Source: Caldilineaceae bacterium (GTDB taxonomy: Bacteria > Chloroflexota > Anaerolineae > Caldilineales > Caldilineaceae). Taken from it: a stretch of DNA of 64,000 nt. Location of the stretch: the NCBI GenBank assembly GCA_026708085.1, contig JAPOVP010000087.1, positions 1-64,000 on the forward strand, read 5' to 3'. Shown here piece after piece: positions 17,877 to 26,712 of this stretch. The notes below the pieces were generated by a model that ran no database searches, had not been told where the DNA came from, and saw nothing but the letters and a program-made list of their open reading frames with translations. Position 1 is the stretch's first letter. The number at the start of each line of letters is the position of its first letter. Both the position numbers and the translations under genes were made by a program.

Positions 17877-18950
17877 TCAGGCCCGGCTCGCCGATGCTAC
17901 TCGTTCCAAACGGGTCCGGGCGGCGCCGCTACTGAGGAGTTTCTTAGCGCGGCCGACCCCTTCGGAAACATTTCGAGCCAGATCGAAGAGATGGAGGATG
18001 ACACCGGCGGTCAGGCAGACCTGTTCGGTGGCATGGCATTCTGCTGCTGCGAGAACGGATGCGTTGAGGGCGGCATGGCCTGCAGCGTCTCCTGGTCCGG
18101 GAACGCGCACGCGCTCGGAATGGCCGAGAGCGTCGGGGTCCAGGATCAGGTCGTTAGCCTCGTCTTCGGCAAACACGTGTGATTTACGCCCGACGGCCAT
18201 TTCGATGGAGCCCTCTTCGCCCTGGATGATAAAGCTGCGTTCGGCGCCGGTTTGTACGGGGCGCAGGCGGTCGATGTAGTTTCCGTGGAAGAATCCGCTG
18301 ACCTGGTAGGGCGCATTGGCGGGATTCAGAAGCTTCTCCACGCTGTTGAGAACTGTTCGCAGGCCGAACTGGCGCCGCAGCGGTAGAAGTGCGTGCCATT
18401 GGGGTGCGAAACGGGCGGCGGAAAGGTAGCCAACTCCGACCGCTTCAACCATTGACTGCACGGCCTCTGGCTCCAGGTCGACGGCTATTCCCAGTTTGCC
18501 CATAACAGGCCCCGGGCCGATGCCCTCCTTGGTGGGAACACCTTCATCACCGTGCAGGACGACCGGCAAACCGGCCTCGGCGAGAAGGATTGCGATGGCA
18601 GGCGCCAGCTGAGCGCTCCTGACCTTGCCGTCGTAGGGTACGGCAAGGTCGAGCAGCCCCTCGACTCGGGGACGGATTTGCCTAATTGTCTCTGCCCTTA
18701 GCAGGGCAGTGAAACCCCGGACTTCGTCGACGGCCTCCCCTTTCACACGCTGTGTAATCAGAAAGGCACCGGCTTGCGCCGGCGAGCAGGTCTGCTCGAC
18801 GATCTGACGGAGGGCTTCGACGGACTCCTCGTAGGAAAGGTCGCGTTTCAGCTTTTCGCCGCGGCCGACAGCCTGAATGAAGGGGATGAAGGGGGCCGGA
18901 TCCCGGTCCGTTTCATAGAGGGAGCGGACTTCCGGGGTTGCGGCCAGCAT
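17877..18950 (-). CDS. TrpD2/YbiB-like protein (anthranilate phosphoribosyltransferase fold)
   Basis: A 357-residue protein with the N-terminal helical domain and the C-terminal alpha/beta domain of glycosyltransferase family 3. The phosphoribosyl pyrophosphate loop of true TrpD (GTGGD) is replaced by VPYDGKVRSAQLAPA near residue 105, the pattern of TrpD2/YbiB proteins, which do not make tryptophan. HGDEGVPTKEGIG near 135 replaces the usual anthranilate site. AAGGA precedes the ATG by 9 bases. It is the last gene of the minus-strand siroheme reductase cluster, so a role linked to that pathway is an inference. Confidence 0.75.
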   Translation of the reverse strand: MLAATPEVRSLYETDRDPAPFIPFIQAVGRGEKLKRDLSYEESVEALRQIVEQTCSPAQAGAFLITQRVKGEAVDEVRGFTALLRAETIRQIRPRVEGLLDLAVPYDGKVRSAQLAPAIAILLAEAGLPVVLHGDEGVPTKEGIGPGPVMGKLGIAVDLEPEAVQSMVEAVGVGYLSAARFAPQWHALLPLRRQFGLRTVLNSVEKLLNPANAPYQVSGFFHGNYIDRLRPVQTGAERSFIIQGEEGSIEMAVGRKSHVFAEDEANDLILDPDALGHSERVRVPGPGDAAGHAALNASVLAAAECHATEQVCLTAGVILHLFDLARNVSEGVGRAKKLLSSGAARTRLERVASASRA

Positions 18951-19000
18951 CTGGTTCGGTCCTTATCGGTAGGAGGGAAGGCGGGAAGCGAGTATGTTGT

Positions 19001-19600
19001 TCAGTCCACGCTCCCAAGCTGGCTGAGAAGCGCGTCAACGTCGGGAGCGGACGGCGCGCGTAACTCAAAAGTCAGTGGCTCGCGGGCATCGTTGTCGACG
19101 CGGGTGAGGATGGCGTCGTTTCCGAAGAGTGGGGCCAGATCGTCCGAGAGTTGCGTCTGGGCAGCGGTGGCTGCGGTACCGTCGCCATTGGCAGTGTTGG
19201 GATAGTTGAGCCGGTCCAACAGGACGATAGTGGCGGCGTCGGTGCGCAGCTTAAGTTTTCCCTTCAGGTCCACGTCACTTTCCGTCAACTTTACACCGTT
19301 CAGAGCCTGGGACAGCGTCGTGCCCAGGGCATCCGACAGGTCGGATCCGGAGTCACGCTTGCGTACATACATCAGACCGGGTTTGGCGTCTGTCACGTCA
19401 ACCACATAGTCGGCTTCATGGCCGACGAGAAGTATCGCCGGTCCGTCCACGATATGCTTATAGTCGGCCACGTCGAGCAGCAACTCATTGGGCACGACGT
19501 TTTCCCGGATCCAGCGGTGGAAAACGGGAATGAAGGACTCGACGTCGATCGACAACTCTTCGAAAAAGAACTTAACGCTCAGGCGATTGGGTGCGATCAT
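19001..19600 (-). CDS. Conserved hypothetical protein between siroheme reductase and TrpD2 genes
   Basis: A 199-residue soluble protein. The N-terminal part is conserved in style (KFFFEELSIDVESFIPVFHR at residues 9-28) and is followed by a segment with ILLVGHEADYVVD. No cysteines or metal motif are seen. GGAGT precedes the ATG by 6 bases. It is separated from the reductase gene by a 15-bp hairpin at 19631-19666. I recall no function for it. The position suggests a helper of nitrite or sulfite reduction. Confidence 0.65.
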   Translation of the reverse strand: MIAPNRLSVKFFFEELSIDVESFIPVFHRWIRENVVPNELLLDVADYKHIVDGPAILLVGHEADYVVDVTDAKPGLMYVRKRDSGSDLSDALGTTLSQALNGVKLTESDVDLKGKLKLRTDAATIVLLDRLNYPNTANGDGTAATAAQTQLSDDLAPLFGNDAILTRVDNDAREPLTFELRAPSAPDVDALLSQLGSVD

Positions 19601-19630
19601 CGTTTACTCCGGAGGCGGTGAAGGAAGGCA

Positions 19631-19666
19631 CGTCGACTGAACCTGGCAAGGCAGGTTCAGTCGACG
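19631..19666 (-). other. Intercistronic 15-bp perfect hairpin
   Basis: CGTCGACTGAACCTG and its exact complement flank a 6-base loop, between the siroheme reductase stop (19675) and the next start (19600) on the minus strand. No U-tract follows on either strand. It can limit read-through or protect the upstream message from 3' exonucleases. Confidence 0.65.
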
Positions 19667-19674
19667 CAGGTCTA

Positions 19675-21933
19675 TCAGATCTCTACCAGGACATTGCCGC
19701 CGACCTTGGATTCGCAGGAGTGAGTGGCCTCAATGAACAGGAGTGCCTCTTCGATCAACCGGTGTGCGGAATCGTTGTCTGGATTTGGATTGGGGTTGCT
19801 GTGCCGGTCGAGCAGATACTGGCCGAATTTCCCCTTGGCGTACTGATCGAAGAACAGTTCAGTATCGAAGAAGCGGCTCTTGAACTCCTCCACGATTCGA
19901 TCGGGGCTATCGCCCACATCGAGGAACTGGGTCCTGACCAGGGCTCTGGCCGCTTTGAGCATCGACGAATAGGCCAAGTTATCGGCCCTGGCCGGGTCGT
20001 TTTCATCAAGGGCGATTTGCGCTTCGAAGGCTTCCGATTCAGCAGGTGAAATCTCCATAGAGAAGAGGGAGACGACCTCGCCAGCGCATTCGCCGATGCC
20101 GATATCGCCAAGGCTAAAGACGCGTGGATCGCCCCAGTCCGAGAAGAATTCCGGCTGTTGTTCAAAGGCCGGCAACTGCATATAGGGCTGAATTATACTG
20201 CGAGCCTCCTTTTTGCCGATACGTCCAATCCACTCCTGGAAGGTTTCGCCTTTTGACCGCTCTTCCACGTAGCGGGAGGTGATGGTATCGACGACATCGG
20301 GAACGGTTTTGGAAGGAACAGCGCCGACGGCCAGCCCGTAGCTGCCGGCATTGTCGCGCCACTTGCCGCCCAGGATGACCTGGAAGTGGGGCATCTTGAA
20401 GTTGCCGGAGCGGCGGCTGTTGCCGAAGAAGCCGATGTCGGAAACATGGTGCTGGCCACAGGAGTTGAAGCAGCCGCTGATCTTGATTTTCAGGTCCTTG
20501 ATGGCGTCAGGCAGGGATGCGCTCTTGACGGTGAGGCGCGTGCGCAACTCCCCTGCGAGCCCGCGTGAGGAGGCGATGCCCAGTTTACAGGTATCGGTAC
20601 CTGGGCAGGCGGTGATGTCCACGATGGTGCCGGCGCCGGGGTCGCCCAGTCCGATGGCTCTCAGCTCCTCGTACAGGCTGGGCAGGTCGGAATCGGATAC
20701 CCAGCGGAGGACGATGTTCTGCTCAACGGTGGTGCGGACGTTGTCGCCGACATATTTTCTAGCAATGTCGGCGAGCTCCCAGGTCTGCTGTGAGGTCAGG
20801 TCGCCCAAGGGCAGATTTACGGTTACGACGCTGTAGCCCTCCTGGCGCTGGGCATAAACGTTGGTTTCGAGCCACTGATTGAATTCAGAAGAATGGACCT
20901 GGCCGTTCAAGAATGTCGGCGGCCTGGTTGGTTTTTCTTCGTAGTGCGGAAGGGTATCGAGGTAGGCTGTCCAGCGGTCGTCGTGGGGCAGCGTTTTGCG
21001 CTCCTCATCGACGAGGCGGCGGAATTCTTCGATCCCCAGCTTTGCGACCAGGAATTTGATGCGGGCGCGGTTGCGGTTGCGTTTTTCGCCCAACCGGGCA
21101 AAGACACGAGCGACAGCCTGCGTTTGAGACAAGATCTCCTCTTCGGGCGTGAATTCGCTGAGAACCTTGGCCTGGTGCGGTACCGTGCCGAGGCCGCCGC
21201 CCACAAATACCTTAAAGCCCCGCTTGGGCTTGCCGTCCACTTCCCGAATCTGGGCGAGGTAGCCCATATCATGCATCATCACCAATCCGCAGGCTTCGGC
21301 CTCGCAGCCAGAAAAGGCTGGCTTGAACTTGCGGCCGAAGTCCTGTACATCGTCATGGCCGAGCAGGAACTGAGCGTAGGCTTCTGAGTACGGGGTGGCG
21401 TCAAAGACTTCTGTTTGGCAGACACCGGCCAGATGACAGCATGTGACGTTGCGTACGGAGTTGCCGCAGGCTTCTCGAGTGGTGATGCCAACCGAGGCCA
21501 GGCGGCGCATCATGTCCGGTGTGTCCTCGATATGGACAAAGTGCAGCTGAAAATCCTGGCGCGTGGTGACATGCAAAATGCCGTCGGAGTATTCGTCGGC
21601 AACCTGGGCCAGCACATCGAGCTGGTCTGCTGTCAGGCCACCGCCGGGCACCTTAATGCGCTGCATGCCTGGTGCATGCCAGAGGGTATCGGGCCCTTTG
21701 ATCCGCTCCTTCTCTTCGAAGTCGAGCTCACGGCTCTCAAATCCGTCGTGCCGCTGGCCATTGTCGTAGCGCTGGCCGTACACGCCTCGACGCAGACGCG
21801 TTTCGGCGAATACCTTTTCGTCGAGTTTGCCTTGGCCCATCAGTTCCATCTGGCCTTCGAATATATCGATTTCGTGGGCCAGGTCATCGGACATTTTATC
21901 CGCCAGGACGTCTTTCCAACCGATGTTCGACAC
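19675..21933 (-). CDS. Ferredoxin-type nitrite/sulfite reductase with C-terminal extension
   Basis: A 752-residue siroheme and 4Fe-4S enzyme reducing nitrite or sulfite by six electrons. The cluster/siroheme cysteines are visible as CPGTDTC (443, 449) and CFNSC (488, 492). Two ferrodoxin-like halves are present. After about residue 610 comes a helical extension of some 130 residues, resembling the HEPN-like domain attached to some siroheme reductases. The frame is open from an ATG at 21972, but AAGGAGA at 21939-21945 points to the GTG at 21933. No ferredoxin, cys or nas genes adjoin, so nitrite versus sulfite cannot be decided. Confidence 0.88.
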   Translation of the reverse strand: MSNIGWKDVLADKMSDDLAHEIDIFEGQMELMGQGKLDEKVFAETRLRRGVYGQRYDNGQRHDGFESRELDFEEKERIKGPDTLWHAPGMQRIKVPGGGLTADQLDVLAQVADEYSDGILHVTTRQDFQLHFVHIEDTPDMMRRLASVGITTREACGNSVRNVTCCHLAGVCQTEVFDATPYSEAYAQFLLGHDDVQDFGRKFKPAFSGCEAEACGLVMMHDMGYLAQIREVDGKPKRGFKVFVGGGLGTVPHQAKVLSEFTPEEEILSQTQAVARVFARLGEKRNRNRARIKFLVAKLGIEEFRRLVDEERKTLPHDDRWTAYLDTLPHYEEKPTRPPTFLNGQVHSSEFNQWLETNVYAQRQEGYSVVTVNLPLGDLTSQQTWELADIARKYVGDNVRTTVEQNIVLRWVSDSDLPSLYEELRAIGLGDPGAGTIVDITACPGTDTCKLGIASSRGLAGELRTRLTVKSASLPDAIKDLKIKISGCFNSCGQHHVSDIGFFGNSRRSGNFKMPHFQVILGGKWRDNAGSYGLAVGAVPSKTVPDVVDTITSRYVEERSKGETFQEWIGRIGKKEARSIIQPYMQLPAFEQQPEFFSDWGDPRVFSLGDIGIGECAGEVVSLFSMEISPAESEAFEAQIALDENDPARADNLAYSSMLKAARALVRTQFLDVGDSPDRIVEEFKSRFFDTELFFDQYAKGKFGQYLLDRHSNPNPNPDNDSAHRLIEEALLFIEATHSCESKVGGNVLVEI

Positions 21934-22126
21934 AGTTGTCTCCTTGCCTGTTGTCTGCTTCGCCGCCAGCATCTCTGCACGGATGAAGCAGTTAGCCCTG
22001 AGTAACGCTCAGACCCGGGATTCTCGTGTCCCAGCGTCCGCTTGCCGGCGAAGGCTAACGGACTGGAACGGCAGAGCTTCCGGGGCCATCTCGAATGATT
22101 CTCGTACTGGGTCGCACTTGCTGACA

Positions 22127-22156
22127 ATTGTATGGCAGGCGCGCTTATTTTGTCAA
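22127..22156 (-). promoter_or_regulatory. Strong sigma-70-type promoter of the siroheme reductase cluster
   Basis: Read on the minus strand, a perfect TTGACA (22151-22156) is followed after 18 bases by TACAAT (22127-22132). Transcription should start near 22120, leaving a leader of about 190 bases before the GTG at 21933. The leader contains several short complementary stretches, such as CTGAG and CTCAG around 22000-22015. Confidence 0.7.
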
Positions 22157-22354
22157 GCATGTTAAGCCGACGGGTGCAGTCCTATTTTGGGGTGAGCGAG
22201 GGCAGGCACAAGGGTGAGGAGTGAGTGCCGCAGTTCTGTCTGAGCGAAATTGGCGCGAGGACTGGAGGGACGTGGTTTGGCGAAACTCATTCGATTTGAC
22301 TCCTGTCACGACTGTCGACACCTTGTCGTCGAGGCATGTTGTTGAAGGGGGGCG

Positions 22355-22440
22355 TTGCGGGGGGAGTCCCCCCGCACAAGGGAGGGCCGAAGGCCCGACC
22401 GCCCAAAAGGTAGCGGAAGGTGGTAGCCTCGCTCGCCTCG
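22355..22440. repeat. Dispersed intergenic repeat, copy 2
   Basis: Bases 22355-22404 match window bases 1-53: TTGCGGGGG palindrome, then GCACAAGGGAGGGCCGAA and GGCCCGACCGCCC with two bases fewer between. The shared TCGCTCGCCTCG tail is at 22429-22440. The palindromic G/C arms can fold into a hairpin. Confidence 0.75.
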
Positions 22441-22650
22441 ATCCCTGTAGTAAATTGACTGTGGTCAGGTAGACATTTTTTGCTTGTTCCGGTGATAACT
22501 TGTACTCTTTTAGTCACCTTTTGTTTGGCCGAGTAAGGCCTTCTCGTTGAGAAAACTTTATCAAAAGGTAACAGGATGTTTACAATCGGAGCTTACATTG
22601 GTAGGGGCGGGTGCGAGCTTCTTACAATCGAAGAAACCAAGGAGTCAAGT

Positions 22651-25600
22651 ATGAAGAATGCAGAAACAAATCAGCCGGTAGGTTCGACGCGCACGAAGGA
22701 ACGGCGGAGGATTTCCTGGCAGGGACCGAGAAATCTGAAGATTCTGGTGGCGCTCCTGGCGCTGATTGCACTGCTTGCCAGTGCGTGCGAAGGGATGGAA
22801 CCTCCTCCGGCAAGTTCTGCGGAGACGATGGATTCGGGTGCAGAGCAGGCGGCGGTTCCCGCCGAGGAAAGCGAACAGGCGCAGGCGTACCTGAACCTGG
22901 ACAGCGAAACGTTGGACATGAACGCGCCGATCGCGCTGGACCCGAGCATACGCAAGGCGCAGTTGGACAACGGCCTGACGTATTACATCCGTCACAATAC
23001 CGAACCAGCAAACCGGGCTACCTTGATGCTGGTGATCAATGCGGGCTCCGTCCAGGAGGACGGGGACCAATTGGGGCTGGCCCACTTTCTCGAGCACATG
23101 ATGTTCAACGGGACCGAGCGTTTCCCCAAACAGGCGCTGATTGACTATTTTGAAACCGTTGGCATGTCGTTCGGTCCTGATGTGAACGCCTACACCTCGT
23201 TTGATGAAACGGTCTATTTCCTGGAATTCCCGACCGATGACGAGGAGATTATCAATACGACGTTCCAGGTGGCGGAGGACTGGGCCAGCCGGGCGACAAT
23301 TTCGGAAGAAGAGGTGGAAAGCGAACGCGGCGTTATCCTGGAAGAGGAACGGTTGCGGGACCAGAATGCGAGCGGCAGGTTGAACAAGCAGTTGTTCCCG
23401 CTCTTGTTGGGGGAATCCCGCTATACTGACCGGATGCCGATCGGCGACATGGAAATCGTGCAAAACACGCCGGCTGAGACATTGCGGAGGTTTTACCGGG
23501 ACTGGTACCGGCCGGATCTGATGGCGGTCATTGTCGTGGGCGATATCGACGTGGACAGTATCGAAGCGAAGATCACCGAGCATTTCGGCGGACTCACAGC
23601 GCCGGAGCCGGTCAGGCCCAGGGTTTCCTACTCCCTACCTGACTATGAAGACACAGGTTATCTGATTCTCACCGATCCGGAGTTCCCCGTAACAATTGCA
23701 CAGATCATCTACAGGCAGGCCGCTCCGGACCTGAATTCGGCCGGGGTCTTTCGTGACCGTCTGATCGGCAATTTGTTCTACAAGATGCTGAATTTCCGGC
23801 TAGACGACCTCACCAGGGAGGCGGACTCACCGTTCCTTGGGGCTTTCGTCAGCGAGGGGCAGTTGGTCCGGGGGAACAACTACCAGGTGGTAGGCGTTCA
23901 GGTGCGCCAGGGGGAAGCCCTCTCCAGCCTGGACGCTGCCCTGACCGAGGTTGAGCGTGTGCGGCGTCACGGCTTCACAGCAGCCGAAGTGGAGCGAGCA
24001 AAGTCGGAAATCCTGAATAACTACGAGCGTCTGTACAACGATCGCGAGAATCTGCGCAATCACTCGCTTGCCAGCGAATACAGCCGCAACTACCTCGAAA
24101 ACGAAACCGTTCCCGGCATTGAGGTGGAGTTTAAGCTTGTTGGCCGACTGCTGGAAGGGATCAGCCGCGACGATGTCAATCAGAGGGCTGAAATCTACGT
24201 AGGCGGAAGCAACCGGTCGGTTTTTGTGGTCGGGCCGGAGCGCGACGCAGACAGTTTACCCAGTGAGGCCGAACTGGCTGCAGTTATCACGGACGTGGGG
24301 ACGAAGGAGGTAGAGCCCTATCAGGACATCGAGGCGGTTACGGCGCTGTTGACAGTGATTCCGGAGCCTGCGGCGATTCTCTCCCGTCATACGGACGAGA
24401 CCTACAACATCACCGACCTGACGCTGGCCAATGGCGCCAGGGTGGTGCTAAAACCGACCACATTCAAGGAAGAGGAGATCCTCTTCAGCGCTACGAGTCC
24501 CGGCGGCTCCTCGCTGGTCAGCGACGAGGACTATCCGGAAACAGACTTCATCGACAGCATAGTCAGCCAGAGCGCGGTCGGCGATGTGAGCTACGCAGCG
24601 CTTCAACGGCTACTTGCCGACAAGTCGGTGACAGTATCTCCGTACATCGGCGAGCTAGACGAAGGATTCCACGGCTATTCCGGCCAGGAATACATCGAGA
24701 CCCTGTTTCAACTCATCTACCTGTATGGCACGCAGCCGAATGCAGATGACGACGCCTTTGCAACGCTTAAGGACCAGTACACTGAGTCGCTGCGCAATCG
24801 AGAACTGGACCCACGTAGCGCGCTGACAGACGCCTTCATTGAGGCCCGGTACGGCGATTCTGTCCGGCGCAACGTTCCCACGCTGGAGATCATCGATACG
24901 CTCGATCTGGAGCGTGCATTCGCTATCTATCAGGAGAGATTCGCCGACTTCAGCGACTTCACTTTCGTGTTTGTGGGCAATTTCGACCTTGAGCAGATGG
25001 TCGACTGGTCGCAACGGTATCTGGGCAACCTGCCTTCACTGGGTCGCTCAGAGACCTGGCAGGACGTGGCACCAGACCCGCCCTCGGGAATCGTGGAGGT
25101 TCCGGTCTACCGCGGTCAGGACGAGCAGAGCCTGACGACCATCCTATTTACAGGGCCAAGTGAAGACACACTGGACATCCGTCTTCACCTGCGCATGCTG
25201 GAGACTATCGTCGACATTCTTATGCGCGAAGAGTTGCGTGAGGCCCTGGGGGGCGTGTATGCCTATGGGGCATCCGCTTCTATGGAACCGGATCCGGACG
25301 GTCTGTATGAGATGTCCATGTACTTTGGGAGTGATCCCGCCCGAGTACAGGAGCTGGTGGATGCTCTATTCGGGCTTATCTCCGACGTACAGGGGAACGG
25401 GCCGAGAGAAGACCTGATGGAGAAGGCCAGAGCACAGATCGTACGCCAGCGTGAGGAACAACTGGAGCAGAACAACTACTGGTTGCGAATCCTGGAGTAT
25501 TGGGCTTCGGAGGATGGAGTGGATCTGGCAAACTTTGTCGATCTGGAGGTTGTGAAGAGCCGAACCGACGCGGTGGCGCCAGAAGCGGTGCAGGCTGCGG

Positions 25601-25668
25601 CGGTCGCATTCCTGCCGTTGGACCGGTATATTCTGGTGTCGCTCTATCCGGAAGACTTTGAGGAATAA
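22651..25668 (+). CDS. M16 (insulinase/pitrilysin) zinc peptidase, exported lipoprotein
   Basis: A 1005-residue two-lobe peptidase. A basic N-terminus and a hydrophobic segment (about residues 30-45) end at LLASAC, a plausible lipobox. The inverted zinc motif HFLEH is at 145-149 with the distal Glu in the VESERGVILEE region near 221. The second lobe has lost the zinc motif but keeps the Arg/Tyr region LREALGGVYAYG near 870, as expected for substrate binding. AAGGAG six bases before the ATG at 22651 fixes the start, although the frame is open from 22576. It probably degrades peptides outside the membrane. A bidirectional terminator follows. Confidence 0.88.
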   Translation: MKNAETNQPVGSTRTKERRRISWQGPRNLKILVALLALIALLASACEGMEPPPASSAETMDSGAEQAAVPAEESEQAQAYLNLDSETLDMNAPIALDPSIRKAQLDNGLTYYIRHNTEPANRATLMLVINAGSVQEDGDQLGLAHFLEHMMFNGTERFPKQALIDYFETVGMSFGPDVNAYTSFDETVYFLEFPTDDEEIINTTFQVAEDWASRATISEEEVESERGVILEEERLRDQNASGRLNKQLFPLLLGESRYTDRMPIGDMEIVQNTPAETLRRFYRDWYRPDLMAVIVVGDIDVDSIEAKITEHFGGLTAPEPVRPRVSYSLPDYEDTGYLILTDPEFPVTIAQIIYRQAAPDLNSAGVFRDRLIGNLFYKMLNFRLDDLTREADSPFLGAFVSEGQLVRGNNYQVVGVQVRQGEALSSLDAALTEVERVRRHGFTAAEVERAKSEILNNYERLYNDRENLRNHSLASEYSRNYLENETVPGIEVEFKLVGRLLEGISRDDVNQRAEIYVGGSNRSVFVVGPERDADSLPSEAELAAVITDVGTKEVEPYQDIEAVTALLTVIPEPAAILSRHTDETYNITDLTLANGARVVLKPTTFKEEEILFSATSPGGSSLVSDEDYPETDFIDSIVSQSAVGDVSYAALQRLLADKSVTVSPYIGELDEGFHGYSGQEYIETLFQLIYLYGTQPNADDDAFATLKDQYTESLRNRELDPRSALTDAFIEARYGDSVRRNVPTLEIIDTLDLERAFAIYQERFADFSDFTFVFVGNFDLEQMVDWSQRYLGNLPSLGRSETWQDVAPDPPSGIVEVPVYRGQDEQSLTTILFTGPSEDTLDIRLHLRMLETIVDILMREELREALGGVYAYGASASMEPDPDGLYEMSMYFGSDPARVQELVDALFGLISDVQGNGPREDLMEKARAQIVRQREEQLEQNNYWLRILEYWASEDGVDLANFVDLEVVKSRTDAVAPEAVQAAAVAFLPLDRYILVSLYPEDFEE

Positions 25669-25692
25669 CGTTTGCCGAAAGGCTAAGGGAGA

Positions 25693-25724
25693 GCGGGCAG
25701 TTGACGGTCAACTGCCCGCTTTTT
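25693..25724 (+). terminator. Intrinsic terminator after the M16 peptidase gene
   Basis: An 11-bp perfect stem (GCGGGCAGTTG with its complement) has a 5-base loop and is followed by TTTTT. It lies between convergent genes and may serve both. Confidence 0.85.
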
Positions 25725-25746
25725 GATGTCAGGGAGGAGTGCGGCT

Positions 25747-25944
25747 TCAATGACCGTAGAAATGTTCGGTGGGATCGATAACGGAGTCCTGCCAGTCCAG
25801 GTAGCGGGCGGCCTCCTCCAGGTTTTCTGCCTTACCGTCATCGACCAGTTGCTGAAGTGTGTCAAGCTGCATTTCGGTCAGCGCACCGGACTGTAAGGCA
25901 AGCAACCAGCTGCTGAACTCCTCTCTTTCGTCAATGCGTGCCAT
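25747..25944 (-). CDS. Small hypothetical protein, 65 residues
   Basis: A short acidic helical protein beginning MARIDEREEFSSWLLALQSG, with TEMQLDTLQQLVDDGKAENL in the middle. The pattern suggests two or three helices and no membrane span. A GAGGTGA ribosome binding site lies about 8 bases before the ATG. It is followed closely upstream by another small gene on the same strand, 36 bases away. I do not recognise a family. Confidence 0.6.
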   Translation of the reverse strand: MARIDEREEFSSWLLALQSGALTEMQLDTLQQLVDDGKAENLEEAARYLDWQDSVIDPTEHFYGH

Positions 25945-25980
25945 TGATGGTTCACCTCACTTTTCAGGGCAGGCGCCGCG

Positions 25981-26292
25981 TCAAAGAGTAAACTCGACAT
26001 CGCTGCCATCTTCAAAATAGAGTTGCAGGTGGAGGGCATTGAGCCTGAAGTGGCTCATGCTGAGGCAGGCGCGATCGGCCTGCGTGCGCTCCGCCGAGGC
26101 CTTCGCCCAGCGGTTTTCCCGACCTTTGTGTTCGAACTGCAAGTAGCTTCCGTCCCTAAAGAAGAGAACAGCCTGGTAGAATTCGGAGTTGGCTACGTAG
26201 CGGACAGCTTGTGCGGCCGCGCTCTGTGCCTGGGAGAACGAATTCAGTTCGATCTGAAAGGCGTTGTCATCGGGGGTTGATGGTTGTTCCAT
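25981..26292 (-). CDS. Small hypothetical protein, 103 residues
   Basis: A soluble acidic protein with beta-strand-like segments (FYQAVLFFRDGSYLQFEHKG, then ALHLQLYFEDGSDVEFTL at the end). The frame is open to 26520, but the extra part is basic and unlike the rest. The ATG at 26292 follows AAGGGC and is the more probable start. It probably forms a two-gene unit with the 65-residue protein downstream. No function can be assigned. Confidence 0.55.
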   Translation of the reverse strand: MEQPSTPDDNAFQIELNSFSQAQSAAAQAVRYVANSEFYQAVLFFRDGSYLQFEHKGRENRWAKASAERTQADRACLSMSHFRLNALHLQLYFEDGSDVEFTL

Positions 26293-26712
26293 GCGGCGGC
26301 CCTTGCTTCTACCAGTTGAGCGATCATCGGTGATGGAAGTCCGGCTCCCCAGAATCCGTTTCCGTGTGGCCTTGGGGAAGACTATACAGCAGCGACCGTG
26401 ATCATGCAAGGAAATCCTGTTGAACCGGCAGCGCAGCCGCACTTTGGTGCCCAAGCGCAACTGGCGGGCGAAGGTCGCCCCACTGAAAAAGGTTGCCAGA
26501 TATGAATTGTCCCGTTCCAAAAAGGTTACTCCGTTAGGTTGGAATGAGGGGTCTTGTCAGAGGCTTGCAGATTGGGAGTAGGTAGGGGCTCAGATTCTTG
26601 ATGGCCAGTGCGCGGGTAGCGCATGGCGTTGGATTTTCTTGAAGAGGGCGTGTGTGCTACGATTGCAGCACTATCGAAGGTGCGGTCCTGAATTTGGGAA
26701 TGGAGTCGTGCG
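26293..26712. other. Intergenic region without a supported gene
   Basis: Frames on both strands are short or basic and show no family pattern. A weak promoter for the next gene is possible: TACGAT at 26658-26663 with TG two bases upstream of it, and TTTCTT 17 bases before. Nothing else was seen. Confidence 0.5.

Larger units (their letters stand above)
21934..22650. other. Divergent intergenic region with reductase leader, repeat and M16 upstream region
   Basis: No gene is evident. On the minus strand it holds the reductase promoter (22127-22156) and a leader of about 190 bases. The second copy of the dispersed repeat lies at 22355-22404. The 250 bases before the M16 gene are AT-richer than the coding regions and end in a strong ribosome binding site (AAGGAG, 22639-22644). 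Short frames here look random. Confidence 0.6.

Noticed and set aside
21934-22120. A possible SAM-type riboswitch in the siroheme reductase leader.
   Set aside because: The conserved core strings of SAM-I, SAM-II and cobalamin riboswitches were not found by eye. Only a general structured leader can be stated.
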